Shown: positions 46,789 to 55,343, counted from the first letter of the stretch. The stretch: 64,000 nucleotides of DNA from Sulfurimonas sediminis (GCF_014905115.1 NZ_CP041235.1:1922001-1986000); one strand, 5' to 3'. Translations and numbers: made by a program. The notes: generated from the sequence alone by a model not told the origin.

Positions 46789-46983
46789 ATGATCAAAAAT
46801 CTATTCAAACGTATTAAGTCACAAAAAGGTATGAGCGGTGTTTTAGTTGCTCTTTTATTAGTAATCGTTGGTGTCGGTTTGGTTGCAGGGCTTAATACTT
46901 ATATGTCAAGTGCAAAAAGCAATATACTAGATGTTGTTGACCAAAATTTAACTAGCGCTGGTGTCGCTACCCCAACTCGTTAA
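46789..46983 (+). CDS. flp: Flp-type major pilin
   Basis: A 64-residue prepilin from ATG 46789. The leader MIKNLFKRIKSQKG is followed by MSGVLVALLLVIVGVGLVAG. The hydrophobic helix and the total size fit Flp pilins, but the usual Glu at position 5 and adjacent Tyr of Flp are absent. TadV would cleave after Gly14. It probably polymerises to the pilus shaft. It lies apart from the assembly genes and has its own promoter and strong ribosome-binding site. A longer reading beginning upstream is less likely. Confidence 0.85.
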   Translation: MIKNLFKRIKSQKGMSGVLVALLLVIVGVGLVAGLNTYMSSAKSNILDVVDQNLTSAGVATPTR

Positions 46984-47027
46984 TTAGATTTTAATCACAT
47001 AATTTCGAAATTTGAGTTTTAGTTTTC

Positions 47028-47128
47028 TTTCAACACCAGAAAGCCCGCCCTGCAGGAAAAAATTTAGTTTTTTTCTAAATTACGCTTTAGCGTTAGAAAG
47101 TACGGGTTCCGAAAAAAGTATTTCACTG
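47028..47128. repeat. Hairpin-rich segment after flp
   Basis: The 169-bp gap 46984-47152 holds small inverted repeats: AATTTAG/CTAAATT around a T-run near 47068-47088, and ACGCTTTAGCGT near 47090-47101. GGGTTCCGAAAAA near 47104-47116 matches the 3' flank of the dispersed repeat. One of these may end the flp transcript. Boundaries are approximate. Confidence 0.4.
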
Positions 47129-47152
47129 CTAATAATATGTTACAATTAACAT

Positions 47153-48070
47153 ATGACAAATACAAAACTTCTTGAGCAGTTTCGCTCTTTTTACTTCAAA
47201 AACTACCCCGATGATATGGAGACGCAGATCTCCTACTTCGCTGTATTTGGCGGACTTGACTGGGATATTGATACGACAAAGCCTATTGAAGAGCTGCTCC
47301 GGATTCTTGTATTGGACAATTTTGAAGCCATAGACAGACAGATGAGTGCACTTACACTGAACAACACCCTGCACAGAAAACTTCTCAAAGCGCTTGCAAC
47401 AGGTGACAGACGCATTTTTTCTGCTTTTAACAAAGCCGGACTCAATAATGCAAACGGTGGAGCAGCTCTCAATTTTTTACAGGAAAAGGGCTTGATTCAG
47501 CTGGAGTATTCACGGGAAGAACATCCAAGAGACAAGTATCCAAACACCAAACTTAAACGCGAAGAAGCACGCCACCGTATTTCTCACAAAGTCCTTTTTA
47601 CCCACCCTTTTGTCAGGTTTTGGTTTTACTTTGTCATACCCCATATCAAAGAAATTGAGGCACAGCAATATGATGCCTTTTTCAAAGATTTTACCCTGCG
47701 TCACAACAGTTATACCAGCCTGGTATACGAAGAACTTTCAGAGGTACTGCTGAACTATCATCTCCGTGATGCACATATACGCAGCAGCGGCAGTTACTGG
47801 GATGCAAAAATAGAGATAGACATACTCACAATCACTCAAAACGATCGTATTTATGTCGGAGAATGCAAATGGACAAACCATATCATCAACAAAAAAGAGC
47901 TGCATAAAATACGGGACAAATGCCAGAAACTTGGCATTGAACCGACCCAAATCGTTTTGTTCTCAAAACGGGGATTTTCCAAAGAGCTCACCCAGCTCAG
48001 CGGTGCAGGCCTGGCACTTTACAGCAGCGAGGATTTTCAGGCACTGCTTAAAAAACGCTCTCTAAAGTAA
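47153..48070 (+). CDS. DUF234-type protein with PD-(D/E)xK nuclease-like core, no ATPase domain
   Basis: A 305-residue protein. The C-terminal half has the restriction-nuclease-like pattern: YWDAKIEIDILTI (with the conserved Asp), then IYVGECKW (ExK). It matches the DUF234 region found at the C-terminus of archaeal-type STAND ATPases, but no P-loop ATPase domain precedes it. The N-terminal part (1-140) is winged-helix-like, as in that family. It might act in DNA processing or in a toxin/defence role. Function is unknown. Confidence 0.72.
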   Translation: MTNTKLLEQFRSFYFKNYPDDMETQISYFAVFGGLDWDIDTTKPIEELLRILVLDNFEAIDRQMSALTLNNTLHRKLLKALATGDRRIFSAFNKAGLNNANGGAALNFLQEKGLIQLEYSREEHPRDKYPNTKLKREEARHRISHKVLFTHPFVRFWFYFVIPHIKEIEAQQYDAFFKDFTLRHNSYTSLVYEELSEVLLNYHLRDAHIRSSGSYWDAKIEIDILTITQNDRIYVGECKWTNHIINKKELHKIRDKCQKLGIEPTQIVLFSKRGFSKELTQLSGAGLALYSSEDFQALLKKRSLK

Positions 48071-48080
48071 GAAGATATAA

Positions 48081-48884
48081 TTAACTGACAACACGCAGTG
48101 CCTGATATGCTTCTTGCAGTAACTGAAATTTTTGTGTGTAATGTTCTACAAGATAGGGGCTTTCATGGAAGATTTTGTCCGGATGATAGACTTTTGTCAG
48201 TTTTTTATAACTTTTTTTCAAAGCATCCTGAGAAGCCCCTATAGGACATTCCAGGATTGTATAAAAATGTTTTTTCTCTTCATCAAAAGAGGCTTTGCAT
48301 AAATCTCCGAAAGAAAAATTTGCAAAATCCGAGTAGAGTTTGGACATAAAATGGTTGTCATAGGTATACTGAATCTGATAATGCAAAATATGGCGCTTGT
48401 TTAAAGCACGTTCCAGTCTTGCTTTTGACTTAAAATCACTGACATCCACCACCAAAGAGATGTCTGTTCCCCGCTCCACATATACTTCAAGCTGTGAGCG
48501 CATATAGTTGAGTACCCATGAATTTGGACTGTCTAATGAAATAAGCACCGTATCTTTATCATACGCATAGAGGTGTACTTTTATAGTTTCAGGCTCTTCC
48601 ATCTTGTTGAGCTCTATTTTAATCGGCTGGTTACCAAACTTTAACATGGAACGCAAGAAGAATTCATGATTGAAATCATGTGTTTTTGCATGAAATTCAC
48701 TTAACTCTCTTATGAAATTTTCTCTGACCTGTGTTAGTGATTTATTTTGAAATACAAGGACAGCTTTAGGTAAAAAGAGCATACCACGGGCATGATGATT
48801 TAAAAATTCTCTCATCCAACTTGTATTTAAGGTATCAAACCCTGTAGTGATAAGAATAAGATTATTGCGCAAAACAATTTCCAT
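48081..48884 (-). CDS. Protein with C-terminal J domain
   Basis: A 267-residue protein whose last 65 residues form a J domain: FYTILECPIGASQDALKKSYKKL followed by YHPDK, with the HPD motif that stimulates DnaK ATPase. The N-terminal 200 residues carry no J-protein features that I recognise (no G/F or zinc regions), so this is a class III J protein that probably recruits DnaK to a particular target. The gene is convergent with the DUF234 gene and divergent from purF. Confidence 0.82.
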   Translation of the reverse strand: MEIVLRNNLILITTGFDTLNTSWMREFLNHHARGMLFLPKAVLVFQNKSLTQVRENFIRELSEFHAKTHDFNHEFFLRSMLKFGNQPIKIELNKMEEPETIKVHLYAYDKDTVLISLDSPNSWVLNYMRSQLEVYVERGTDISLVVDVSDFKSKARLERALNKRHILHYQIQYTYDNHFMSKLYSDFANFSFGDLCKASFDEEKKHFYTILECPIGASQDALKKSYKKLTKVYHPDKIFHESPYLVEHYTQKFQLLQEAYQALRVVS

Positions 48885-48996
48885 ATATCCTACCTTTTTT
48901 GAAAATATATAATTTATAGCAAAAACAGTTCCACTTTGAAAATAAATTATATCTGTTAATTAAGACAGCTTTGAGAATATTTATAGATATTTTGAG

Positions 48997-49002
48997 TATA
49001 AT
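48997..49002 (+). promoter_or_regulatory. Candidate -10 box for purF
   Basis: TATAAT, preceded by a TTGAGA at 20-bp spacing, which is longer than ideal. It lies about 39 bp before the chosen purF start. Confidence 0.4.
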
Positions 49003-49040
49003 TGCATCATAATTTAATTACAACTTATCAAGGAAAAAAT

Positions 49041-50396
49041 TTGCGCGAAAATATGAATGAAAAGTGTGCTGTTGTTGGGATTTTTGGTCATAAAGAGGCT
49101 TCAAAGTTAGCCTACTTTTCTCTTCATTCTCTCCAACACCGCGGACAGGAAGCAGCAGGTATCAGCTCATCTGATGGAGAAAAACTTCATACTATCAAAG
49201 ACCGCGGACTTGTTATGAGCGTTTTTAATGAAGACAAACTTGCTACTTTAAGCGGGTCAAGCGCTATAGGCCACACCCGCTACTCTACAGCAGGAAATGA
49301 TTCCATTCTTGATGCACAGCCTGTATTTGCAAGATATGATTTGGGTGAGATGGCAATTGTGCACAACGGTAACCTTACAAATGCTGATGAAGTGCGTGCC
49401 AGACTGATCAAACGCGGTGCAATTTTTCAGACATTTATGGATACTGAGAATCTTATTCATCTGATCGCCAAAAGTGAACAGGATAAACTGCTTGACAGAA
49501 TTATAGACGCTGTTAAAAAAATAGAAGGTGCTTTTTCTCTGGTCTTTTTAAGCAGAACCAAAATGTTCGCTATGCGGGACCGTTTCGGTTTTCGACCTTT
49601 AAGTCTTGGGCGTTTGGCAAACGGCGGCTATATAGTGGCAAGCGAAACCTGTGCCTTTGACCTTGTGGGAGCTACCTTTGTCCGAGATGTGGAACCAGGA
49701 GAACTTCTGATTTTTGAAGAAGGCAAAGCGCCGCAAAGTGTAAAAATCTTTGAGCCGACACCAAAGCACTGTATCTTTGAATATGTCTATTTTGCCCGCC
49801 CTGACTCTTCTGTCTTCGGGCAGTCTGTATATGAATGCAGAAAAGAGATGGGAAAAGAGCTGGCAAAAATCCGCCCTGTTGAAGCGGACCTGGTCATTCC
49901 TGTACCTGATGGTGGCGTACCTGCTGCCATTGGATATGCACAGGAGAGTGGTATTCCCTATGAAATGGGAATTATGCGCAATCACTACATAGGGCGTACC
50001 TTTATAGAGCCGACACAGGAGATGCGTGATTTAAAAGTGAAAATGAAACTCTCTCCTATGACAGACATTATCAAAGGCAAAAGAGTTGTCGTTATAGATG
50101 ACTCTATCGTCCGAGGCACAACTTCACGAAGAATCATCAGAATGCTTAAAGAAGCAGGGGCAAAAGAGGTCCATATGCGCGTCTCTTCTCCTCCGACTAC
50201 CGATCCGTGTTTCTACGGTGTTGATACACCAAGCAAAGAGAATTTAATCGCTGCAAATATGGGTGTGCAGGAAATTTGTGATTTTATAGAAGCCGACTCT
50301 TTGGCATATCTGGATGAAGCATCACTCTTAAGAAGTGTAAATGCGACACAGGATATCTACTGTACAGCCTGTTTTACTGGAAAATATATCGTTTAA
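49041..50396 (+). CDS. purF: Amidophosphoribosyltransferase, [4Fe-4S] propeptide type
   Basis: PurF catalyses the first step of purine synthesis (glutamine plus PRPP). The frame opens at TTG 49041 (start LRENMNEKC), preferred because AAGGAA lies 5-6 bp upstream; an ATG at 49053 is an alternative. The nucleophile Cys then lies at position 9 after a short propeptide, as in Bacillus PurF. Cys residues in KHCIFEYVYF, TDPCFYGVD and IYCTACFTGKY match the [4Fe-4S] ligands of the Bacillus enzyme. The PRPP loop VVVIDDSIVRGTTS is present. Confidence 0.95.
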   Translation: MRENMNEKCAVVGIFGHKEASKLAYFSLHSLQHRGQEAAGISSSDGEKLHTIKDRGLVMSVFNEDKLATLSGSSAIGHTRYSTAGNDSILDAQPVFARYDLGEMAIVHNGNLTNADEVRARLIKRGAIFQTFMDTENLIHLIAKSEQDKLLDRIIDAVKKIEGAFSLVFLSRTKMFAMRDRFGFRPLSLGRLANGGYIVASETCAFDLVGATFVRDVEPGELLIFEEGKAPQSVKIFEPTPKHCIFEYVYFARPDSSVFGQSVYECRKEMGKELAKIRPVEADLVIPVPDGGVPAAIGYAQESGIPYEMGIMRNHYIGRTFIEPTQEMRDLKVKMKLSPMTDIIKGKRVVVIDDSIVRGTTSRRIIRMLKEAGAKEVHMRVSSPPTTDPCFYGVDTPSKENLIAANMGVQEICDFIEADSLAYLDEASLLRSVNATQDIYCTACFTGKYIV

Positions 50397-51355
50397 TGGA
50401 ACAAATTTATACATACGGTAATTACTTAAAAAACAAATTTGGCGTAAAAGTACACAAGGTTGGCATCAATATCTCCGGTTTCACCTGTCCCAATATTGAT
50501 GGAACCGTGGCCAAAGGAGGCTGTACATTTTGCGAAAATGACTCTTTTTCAGCCAGCACGGATGCCGTTGTGGAATTGAAAGGATTTCACTTAAATCTTG
50601 AATCAAAAGAGAATCCTTTTTTGCAAAAACAGCTCAAACAGCTTGAACTGCAGTTTGATGCCATATCAAAACGCCAGACAAGAGAGTACGGTGCAAAAAA
50701 ATTTCTTGTATACTTTCAATCATTTACAAATACCTATGCCCCTTTTGAAACCCTCAAAGCACTCTATGAAAAAGCGCTCTCTTTTGACAATGTGGTAGGC
50801 TTAAGCATCGGCACACGTTCTGACAGCATCACGCAAGAGACACTCGCCTATCTCTCAGACCTTGCCAAAGACAAAGAGATCTGGATTGAATTTGGCATTC
50901 AGTCTGTATATGATGAAACACTGGAAAAAATCAACCGAGGGCATGACAGCGAAAATGTAAAAGAGTGGATTATCAAATCAAAAGAGGCAGGTCTGAATGT
51001 TTGCGGACACCTTATCTTTGGTCTTCCGGGAGAAACGCAGGAGATGATGCTTGAAACCTCCAAAGCCGCTTATTCGTGGGGAATTGATTCTGTAAAATAT
51101 CACCCTCTGTATGTTGTAAAACGCACTGCCTTGGCAAATGAGTTTAACCGTGGAGAGTTTACCCCAATCAGTGAGCAGGAATATCTTGATGTGCTTGTAA
51201 AATCTCTTCTGATGAAACCAAAAAATGTCAATGTCCAAAGAGTGACAGCAGGGATAGATGACGATTCTCTTTTGGCTCCAAAATGGTGCCGCAACAAGAA
51301 CCAACAGATAAAAAACATTAACGCGGCACTTAAAAAAGTCGGATTAAAATACTGA
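50396..51355 (+). CDS. YhcC-like radical SAM protein (TIGR01212 family)
   Basis: A 319-residue radical SAM protein overlapping the purF stop by 1 bp. The family cluster is CPNIDGTVAKGGCTFC (positions about 30-45), giving the three-Cys pattern with long spacing seen in TIGR01212/YhcC proteins. Further motifs: YFQSFTNTYAP, GTRSDSI and LIFGLPGETQEMM. Substrate is unknown. Confidence 0.88.
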   Translation: MEQIYTYGNYLKNKFGVKVHKVGINISGFTCPNIDGTVAKGGCTFCENDSFSASTDAVVELKGFHLNLESKENPFLQKQLKQLELQFDAISKRQTREYGAKKFLVYFQSFTNTYAPFETLKALYEKALSFDNVVGLSIGTRSDSITQETLAYLSDLAKDKEIWIEFGIQSVYDETLEKINRGHDSENVKEWIIKSKEAGLNVCGHLIFGLPGETQEMMLETSKAAYSWGIDSVKYHPLYVVKRTALANEFNRGEFTPISEQEYLDVLVKSLLMKPKNVNVQRVTAGIDDDSLLAPKWCRNKNQQIKNINAALKKVGLKY

Positions 51356-51358
51356 GGC

Positions 51359-51907
51359 TTAATGCCCGTACACTTTTGCAAATTCTGCCGTACTTCTAAA
51401 ATAGGGCGGATACCTGAAATAGACTCTAAAGGCTTTGGCCTGACCGGGTTTGAGATTTCTGGCAACAACAAATTTTTTCGTAACGGTTTGCGGTTTGTGT
51501 GATCCCATTCCGAAACCTCCGGAAAAAAAGTCCATAAAACCGCTGGGTTTATAAAAATTCCCGCCTTTTACATTTCCTGTTGCATGCCCTTTGTTTACAA
51601 GTTTTATTTCAAAAGTCACTTTTCCTATAGGAAATTTTCCGATATTTCTAACAATACCGTAATAGACTATCTCTTCCGTACTCAAGAGCCTTTTGTTGTG
51701 CAGTTTTTCCAATTGTACCTTTTTTGTATACTTATCAACAATCATAACAGAAAAAACAGCCATAAAAGCAGTCACCAAAATAATAGAAAATATCATAGAA
51801 TAGACTAGTTTTTTATTTTTTTGTTTCACTGCACTCACTATACCGCCAATACTCAGTAAAAAGATTACAAAGAAAACTATATAGTGCCAGTAATTAAAGA
51901 GTGTCAT
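51359..51907 (-). CDS. DUF2393-type membrane protein
   Basis: A 182-residue protein with two hydrophobic helices (about 8-26 and 36-55) followed by a beta-rich extracytoplasmic domain containing GIVRNIGKFPIGKVTFEIKL. It resembles the DUF2393 family common in Campylobacterota, of unknown function. It overlaps by 4 bp the end of the neighbouring gene, which encodes a protein of the same layout. Convergent with the radical SAM gene, 3 bp apart. Confidence 0.75.
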   Translation of the reverse strand: MTLFNYWHYIVFFVIFLLSIGGIVSAVKQKNKKLVYSMIFSIILVTAFMAVFSVMIVDKYTKKVQLEKLHNKRLLSTEEIVYYGIVRNIGKFPIGKVTFEIKLVNKGHATGNVKGGNFYKPSGFMDFFSGGFGMGSHKPQTVTKKFVVARNLKPGQAKAFRVYFRYPPYFRSTAEFAKVYGH

Positions 51908-52416
51908 TTACAATTTCCCTCCAGGGATACATTATAGTCTTTTTTATATACAAACGGTTCTATGATAATTTTAAACTCTCTAGTCTGCCCTTGTGGTATA
52001 TCAGGTTCTAGAATCGACATTTTTTGAAATGGTTTTAATCGTAAAAGATAGTTTTTGTACCTGTTCTTTGTGACCCTGTAGACTTTTGCAGTGATTTTAC
52101 ACTCGGAAAAATCAAATTTGGATTCATTTGTGATACTTCCTTTGACCACCAAAGCCTCTACAAAGTGAAGTCTTTTTTGCGAAAGTAACCGAACTGAATT
52201 TTTAAAAAGATATTTGTGCATCTCGATATAACCAAGCGTAGGTCCAAGGAGAAGTATTGCAAATCCGAAAAGAACAAAAAAGAGCGCAAGAATTATCTTT
52301 TTTCGAAGGAGCAGTGCAAGAATAATAAAAAGAAGAAAAAGAAGAAATGAGACACCAAATAGGATATAATCATACATAATCAATCCATGAATAAATGCCA
52401 ACAGCTTCTCTTTCAT
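51904..52416 (-). CDS. DUF2393-type membrane protein, paired copy
   Basis: A 170-residue protein with two or three N-terminal membrane helices (about 14-35, 38-62) and a soluble domain with VKGSITNESKFDFSECKITAKVY. The layout matches the adjacent gene, suggesting an old tandem pair that may form a heteromer. It lies 7 bp after hisIE. No function is known to me. Confidence 0.72.
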   Translation of the reverse strand: MKEKLLAFIHGLIMYDYILFGVSFLLFLLFIILALLLRKKIILALFFVLFGFAILLLGPTLGYIEMHKYLFKNSVRLLSQKRLHFVEALVVKGSITNESKFDFSECKITAKVYRVTKNRYKNYLLRLKPFQKMSILEPDIPQGQTREFKIIIEPFVYKKDYNVSLEGNCK

Positions 52417-52423
52417 ACCTTAC

Positions 52424-53104
52424 CTACTCTTTTCTTGCGTTTTTTTCAGCGATGCCACTCATGTCAAATCTACGGGCAAGTTCCTGTTTTATTCTGTCTG
52501 GCGATATATTTTTAGAAGCAAGTGCCACAAGCATATGGTAGGTTAAATCTGCCGCTTCATACACCATCTCCTTCTCATCATTGTCTTTATGTGCAAAACA
52601 GTACTCTCCGGCTTCTTCAACAACTTTTTTCAAAATTGTGTTTTCACCCTTGCTTAAAAGTTTTGCCGTCCATGAGGTTGCAGGATCGGCATTTTTTCTC
52701 TCTTGTATCGTATGATACAGTGTATCAATAACACCGTATGCTGCTTCGGTATTCACTTCTACTTCAGAAGTAATCTCACCGCTTTGCAGCTCTGTAAAAA
52801 AACATGATTTTCTACCAGTATGACAGGCTACCCCGTTTTGATTGACTTTTATCAAGAGGGTGTCATTGTCACAGTCAATAAAAAAAGAGACAATTTTCTG
52901 TATATGTCCACTGCTCTCACCTTTTTTCCATATACGCTGTTTGCTTCTTGAAAAATAGTGTGCCTGCTTTGTTTTAAGTGAAAGCTCCAGAGCCTCTTTG
53001 TTCATGTAGGCCATCATCAGCACTTCATTGGTCGTGTTGTCTTGAACAATGACTGGCAGAAGCTCCTGCTTCTGCCAGTCTACTCTATTGATTATTTCCT
53101 GCAT
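52424..53104 (-). CDS. hisI: Bifunctional phosphoribosyl-AMP cyclohydrolase / phosphoribosyl-ATP pyrophosphatase
   Basis: HisIE catalyses the second and third steps of histidine synthesis. Residues 1-115 are the cyclohydrolase: IVQDNTTNEVLMMAYMN, SRSKQRIWKKGESSGH and the zinc/Mg site VACHTGRKSC. Residues 125-226 are the pyrophosphohydrolase with KVVEEAGEYCFAH and EAADLTYHMLVAL. Fusion of the two is usual. It follows the SPFH gene by 2 bp. Confidence 0.96.
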   Translation of the reverse strand: MQEIINRVDWQKQELLPVIVQDNTTNEVLMMAYMNKEALELSLKTKQAHYFSRSKQRIWKKGESSGHIQKIVSFFIDCDNDTLLIKVNQNGVACHTGRKSCFFTELQSGEITSEVEVNTEAAYGVIDTLYHTIQERKNADPATSWTAKLLSKGENTILKKVVEEAGEYCFAHKDNDEKEMVYEAADLTYHMLVALASKNISPDRIKQELARRFDMSGIAEKNARKE

Positions 53105-53106
53105 CT

Positions 53107-54192
53107 TTATTTCGCCGTGGTTCTTTTTCTTGTATCTTTGGTGTCTATCCAGATATTTGGAGTCGAACCGCCCGGTGTCAAGAATATTTTTGCATCTTTG
53201 TTGACTCTGAGTGCATCATTAAACTTGTTTTGTACTTTCATCTGTTCAAGCTGCAAAAGCTTGTTGGTTAATGATTTTGCTATTAAAATATTTGCTTTGG
53301 CATTGGCATCTGCTTCAATTGTTACAGCGTCTGCTTTACCCTGTGCTTCAATTCTTGCCTTTTCTGCAATACCGCGAGCTTCTGCAGCACGTTTGAGTGC
53401 TTCTTGTTTTGCACGCTGTACTTCCTGTTCTGCCTGTTGTACCTGTTGTTTGGCAAGTTGTACTCTTTCAATCTGCTCTTTTACTTTTGCCGGAAGTAAA
53501 ATATCACGAAGCTGAATAGACTGTAGAATAACAGGCGAATTTTTCAAACTCTTAATACTTTCTCGTATACCCAGTTCAATAGCCGTTGCAATCGTGTTAC
53601 GCATTACAGGAATCGATTCGGCATCATATTTTCCGACTACATTACGAACAACATCACGCACAACCGGATTGATTATTTTGTCTTCCCAGCTGAATCCCCA
53701 GTTTGAAATTGTCTGTGCGGCAAACTGTGCATTGAGTCGGTACTGAACAGTCAATTCAATAGAGACCGGCAGACCCCGTTTATCAAGCACTGTAATGGCA
53801 GGCTTTGAAATAATCCCCGAAGCATTTGAGTTTGTCTCCATACGCGAAGCATAGTTTATAATACGCACTTTCGTATCTACCGTATATACTTTTTGAATCA
53901 CAGGGATAATAAAATGCAGTCCCGGAAGCAAAGCTTGATCTTGATACTTCCCGTTTGTACTTAAAATACCGCGTTCACCCTCTTGAATGATAATAAACGG
54001 CTTTGCCAAAATCAGCATAACAGCAACAGCAATCAAAAAATATGTCAGTGCTGCTTTTCCCCCGCCAAAATTAAAATTCAAATTTGGCATCTGAGGTCCT
54101 TTTGGACCACTGCCACCACCTGAGTTAGAGTTTTTAAATCCTCCGCCTTCACTTTTCTTCTTGTTAAAATAGTCATTCATATCTGATGCCAT
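53107..54192 (-). CDS. SPFH/band-7 (prohibitin-like) membrane protein
   Basis: A 361-residue protein with a Gly/Asn-rich cytoplasmic N-terminus (about 1-45), one membrane helix (47-65) and an SPFH domain (GERGILSTNGKYQDQALLPGLHF onwards, in parts). A long Ala/Gln/Glu/Arg coiled coil follows (about 230-300, QLAKQQVQQAEQEVQRAKQE), and a short polar tail. Family members form large membrane microdomain assemblies and regulate proteases such as FtsH. HflK/HflC are relatives. Confidence 0.88.
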   Translation of the reverse strand: MASDMNDYFNKKKSEGGGFKNSNSGGGSGPKGPQMPNLNFNFGGGKAALTYFLIAVAVMLILAKPFIIIQEGERGILSTNGKYQDQALLPGLHFIIPVIQKVYTVDTKVRIINYASRMETNSNASGIISKPAITVLDKRGLPVSIELTVQYRLNAQFAAQTISNWGFSWEDKIINPVVRDVVRNVVGKYDAESIPVMRNTIATAIELGIRESIKSLKNSPVILQSIQLRDILLPAKVKEQIERVQLAKQQVQQAEQEVQRAKQEALKRAAEARGIAEKARIEAQGKADAVTIEADANAKANILIAKSLTNKLLQLEQMKVQNKFNDALRVNKDAKIFLTPGGSTPNIWIDTKDTRKRTTAK

Positions 54193-54251
54193 TGTATTCC
54201 TTTTTTTTGTTATGTAAACTTTTTTGCCACTCTCAGCCCACCCTAAAGGAT

Positions 54252-54384
54252 CACTGCCATTAAGTTAAGCATTTATTTGGAACCGGTACTTTAGTGCCGG
54301 CTGAGAGTGGCAATACTATTGCAACAGCCGGCACTAAAGTACCGGTTCCGAAAAAGCATTAATTTTCTTCACTTAATGACAGTG
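54252..54384. mobile_element. Dispersed MITE/REP-like palindromic element, copy 2
   Basis: A 133-bp element similar to that at 34862-34995. The ends are CACTGCCATTA and TAATGACAGTG. Inside, two perfect 25-bp inverted arms occupy 54279-54303 and 54325-54349 around a 21-bp loop; each arm also folds alone (CCGGTACTTTAGTGCCGG). Outside the ends, TTGCCACTCTCAGCC at about 54227-54241 repeats part of the loop in reverse, and GGGTTCCGAAA recurs at about 54398-54408, making nested palindromes. It lies between ilvE and the SPFH gene. Confidence 0.8.
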
Positions 54385-54413
54385 ATCCTAAAGAATGGGT
54401 TCCGAAAGTCTTT

Positions 54414-55343
54414 TTAGTTTATCTCATCCACATAGGTAAGATAATGCTCATATTTTTTGTTTCGACCAAATACGATGTCAAAATATCCGCTCTGAATAAT
54501 TGCCGTAATCTCCCCGCGGGAACCTCTGCCTATCTCTCTCGCATCAACCAAAGCAACCGGTGTGATTTCTGCAGCCGTTCCTGTCAAAAATGCCTCATCC
54601 GCCACATATACCTCTTCTCTTGTAATACGGCGTCGAGTCACTTTGTAGCCCAGGTCTTCAGCCATTTCAATGACAGTTTTTTGTGTGATGGAAGCTAAGG
54701 CATTATCGCTTGGCGGTGTAATAATTTCGCCGTCTTTTATCATAAAAAACGAGGCCCCGCTTGCTTCTGCAACATACCCTTCATCATCCAAAAGCAAGGC
54801 TTCATCATATCCGCAGTCAATCGCTTCATATTTTGCCATTTGGGAGTTCAAATAGTTGGCCGTTGCCTTGGCTTTTCCCATATTGGATGTATTTGCCGGG
54901 CGTGTCATAGAGACAATTTTCAAACGAATGCCTTTACGCATCCCCTCTTCCCCAAGGTAAGCACCCCATTCCCAGGCGGCAACAGCAGTTTCAACCGGTG
55001 CGTCTTTATGGTAAAGCCCCATAATACCATAGCCCAAAAACGAAAAAGGACGAAGATAGACATTGTCCCCGGTAAATTCATTTCTTCGGATGAGTTCAAT
55101 CTGTGCAATGTTCAACTCTTCAACAGTATAAGGAATATTAATCAGTGTCATTTTTGCCGACTCTTTGAGTCTTTTGGTATGATCATTCAAACGAAATATT
55201 GCATACCCTCTGTCAGTTTTATAAGCTTTTGTTCCTTCAATTACACCGTTTCCATAGTGAATTGTATGTGTGAGTACATGTACTTTGGCATCATCCCATG
55301 CAACAAATTTTCCATTCATCCAAATATATTTGGCTGCGTCCAT
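54414..55343 (-). CDS. ilvE: Branched-chain amino acid aminotransferase
   Basis: A 309-residue fold-type IV PLP aminotransferase. Key motifs are IHYGNGVIEGTKAY, the YLRPF strand, the KATANYLNSQMAKYEA segment with the PLP Lys, and EASGASFFMIKDG. It carries out the last step of Leu, Ile and Val synthesis. The start is ATG 55343, with GGAG 8 bp upstream; a longer frame from a TTG at 55355 places the start within this ribosome-binding site. Confidence 0.95.
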   Translation of the reverse strand: MDAAKYIWMNGKFVAWDDAKVHVLTHTIHYGNGVIEGTKAYKTDRGYAIFRLNDHTKRLKESAKMTLINIPYTVEELNIAQIELIRRNEFTGDNVYLRPFSFLGYGIMGLYHKDAPVETAVAAWEWGAYLGEEGMRKGIRLKIVSMTRPANTSNMGKAKATANYLNSQMAKYEAIDCGYDEALLLDDEGYVAEASGASFFMIKDGEIITPPSDNALASITQKTVIEMAEDLGYKVTRRRITREEVYVADEAFLTGTAAEITPVALVDAREIGRGSRGEITAIIQSGYFDIVFGRNKKYEHYLTYVDEIN

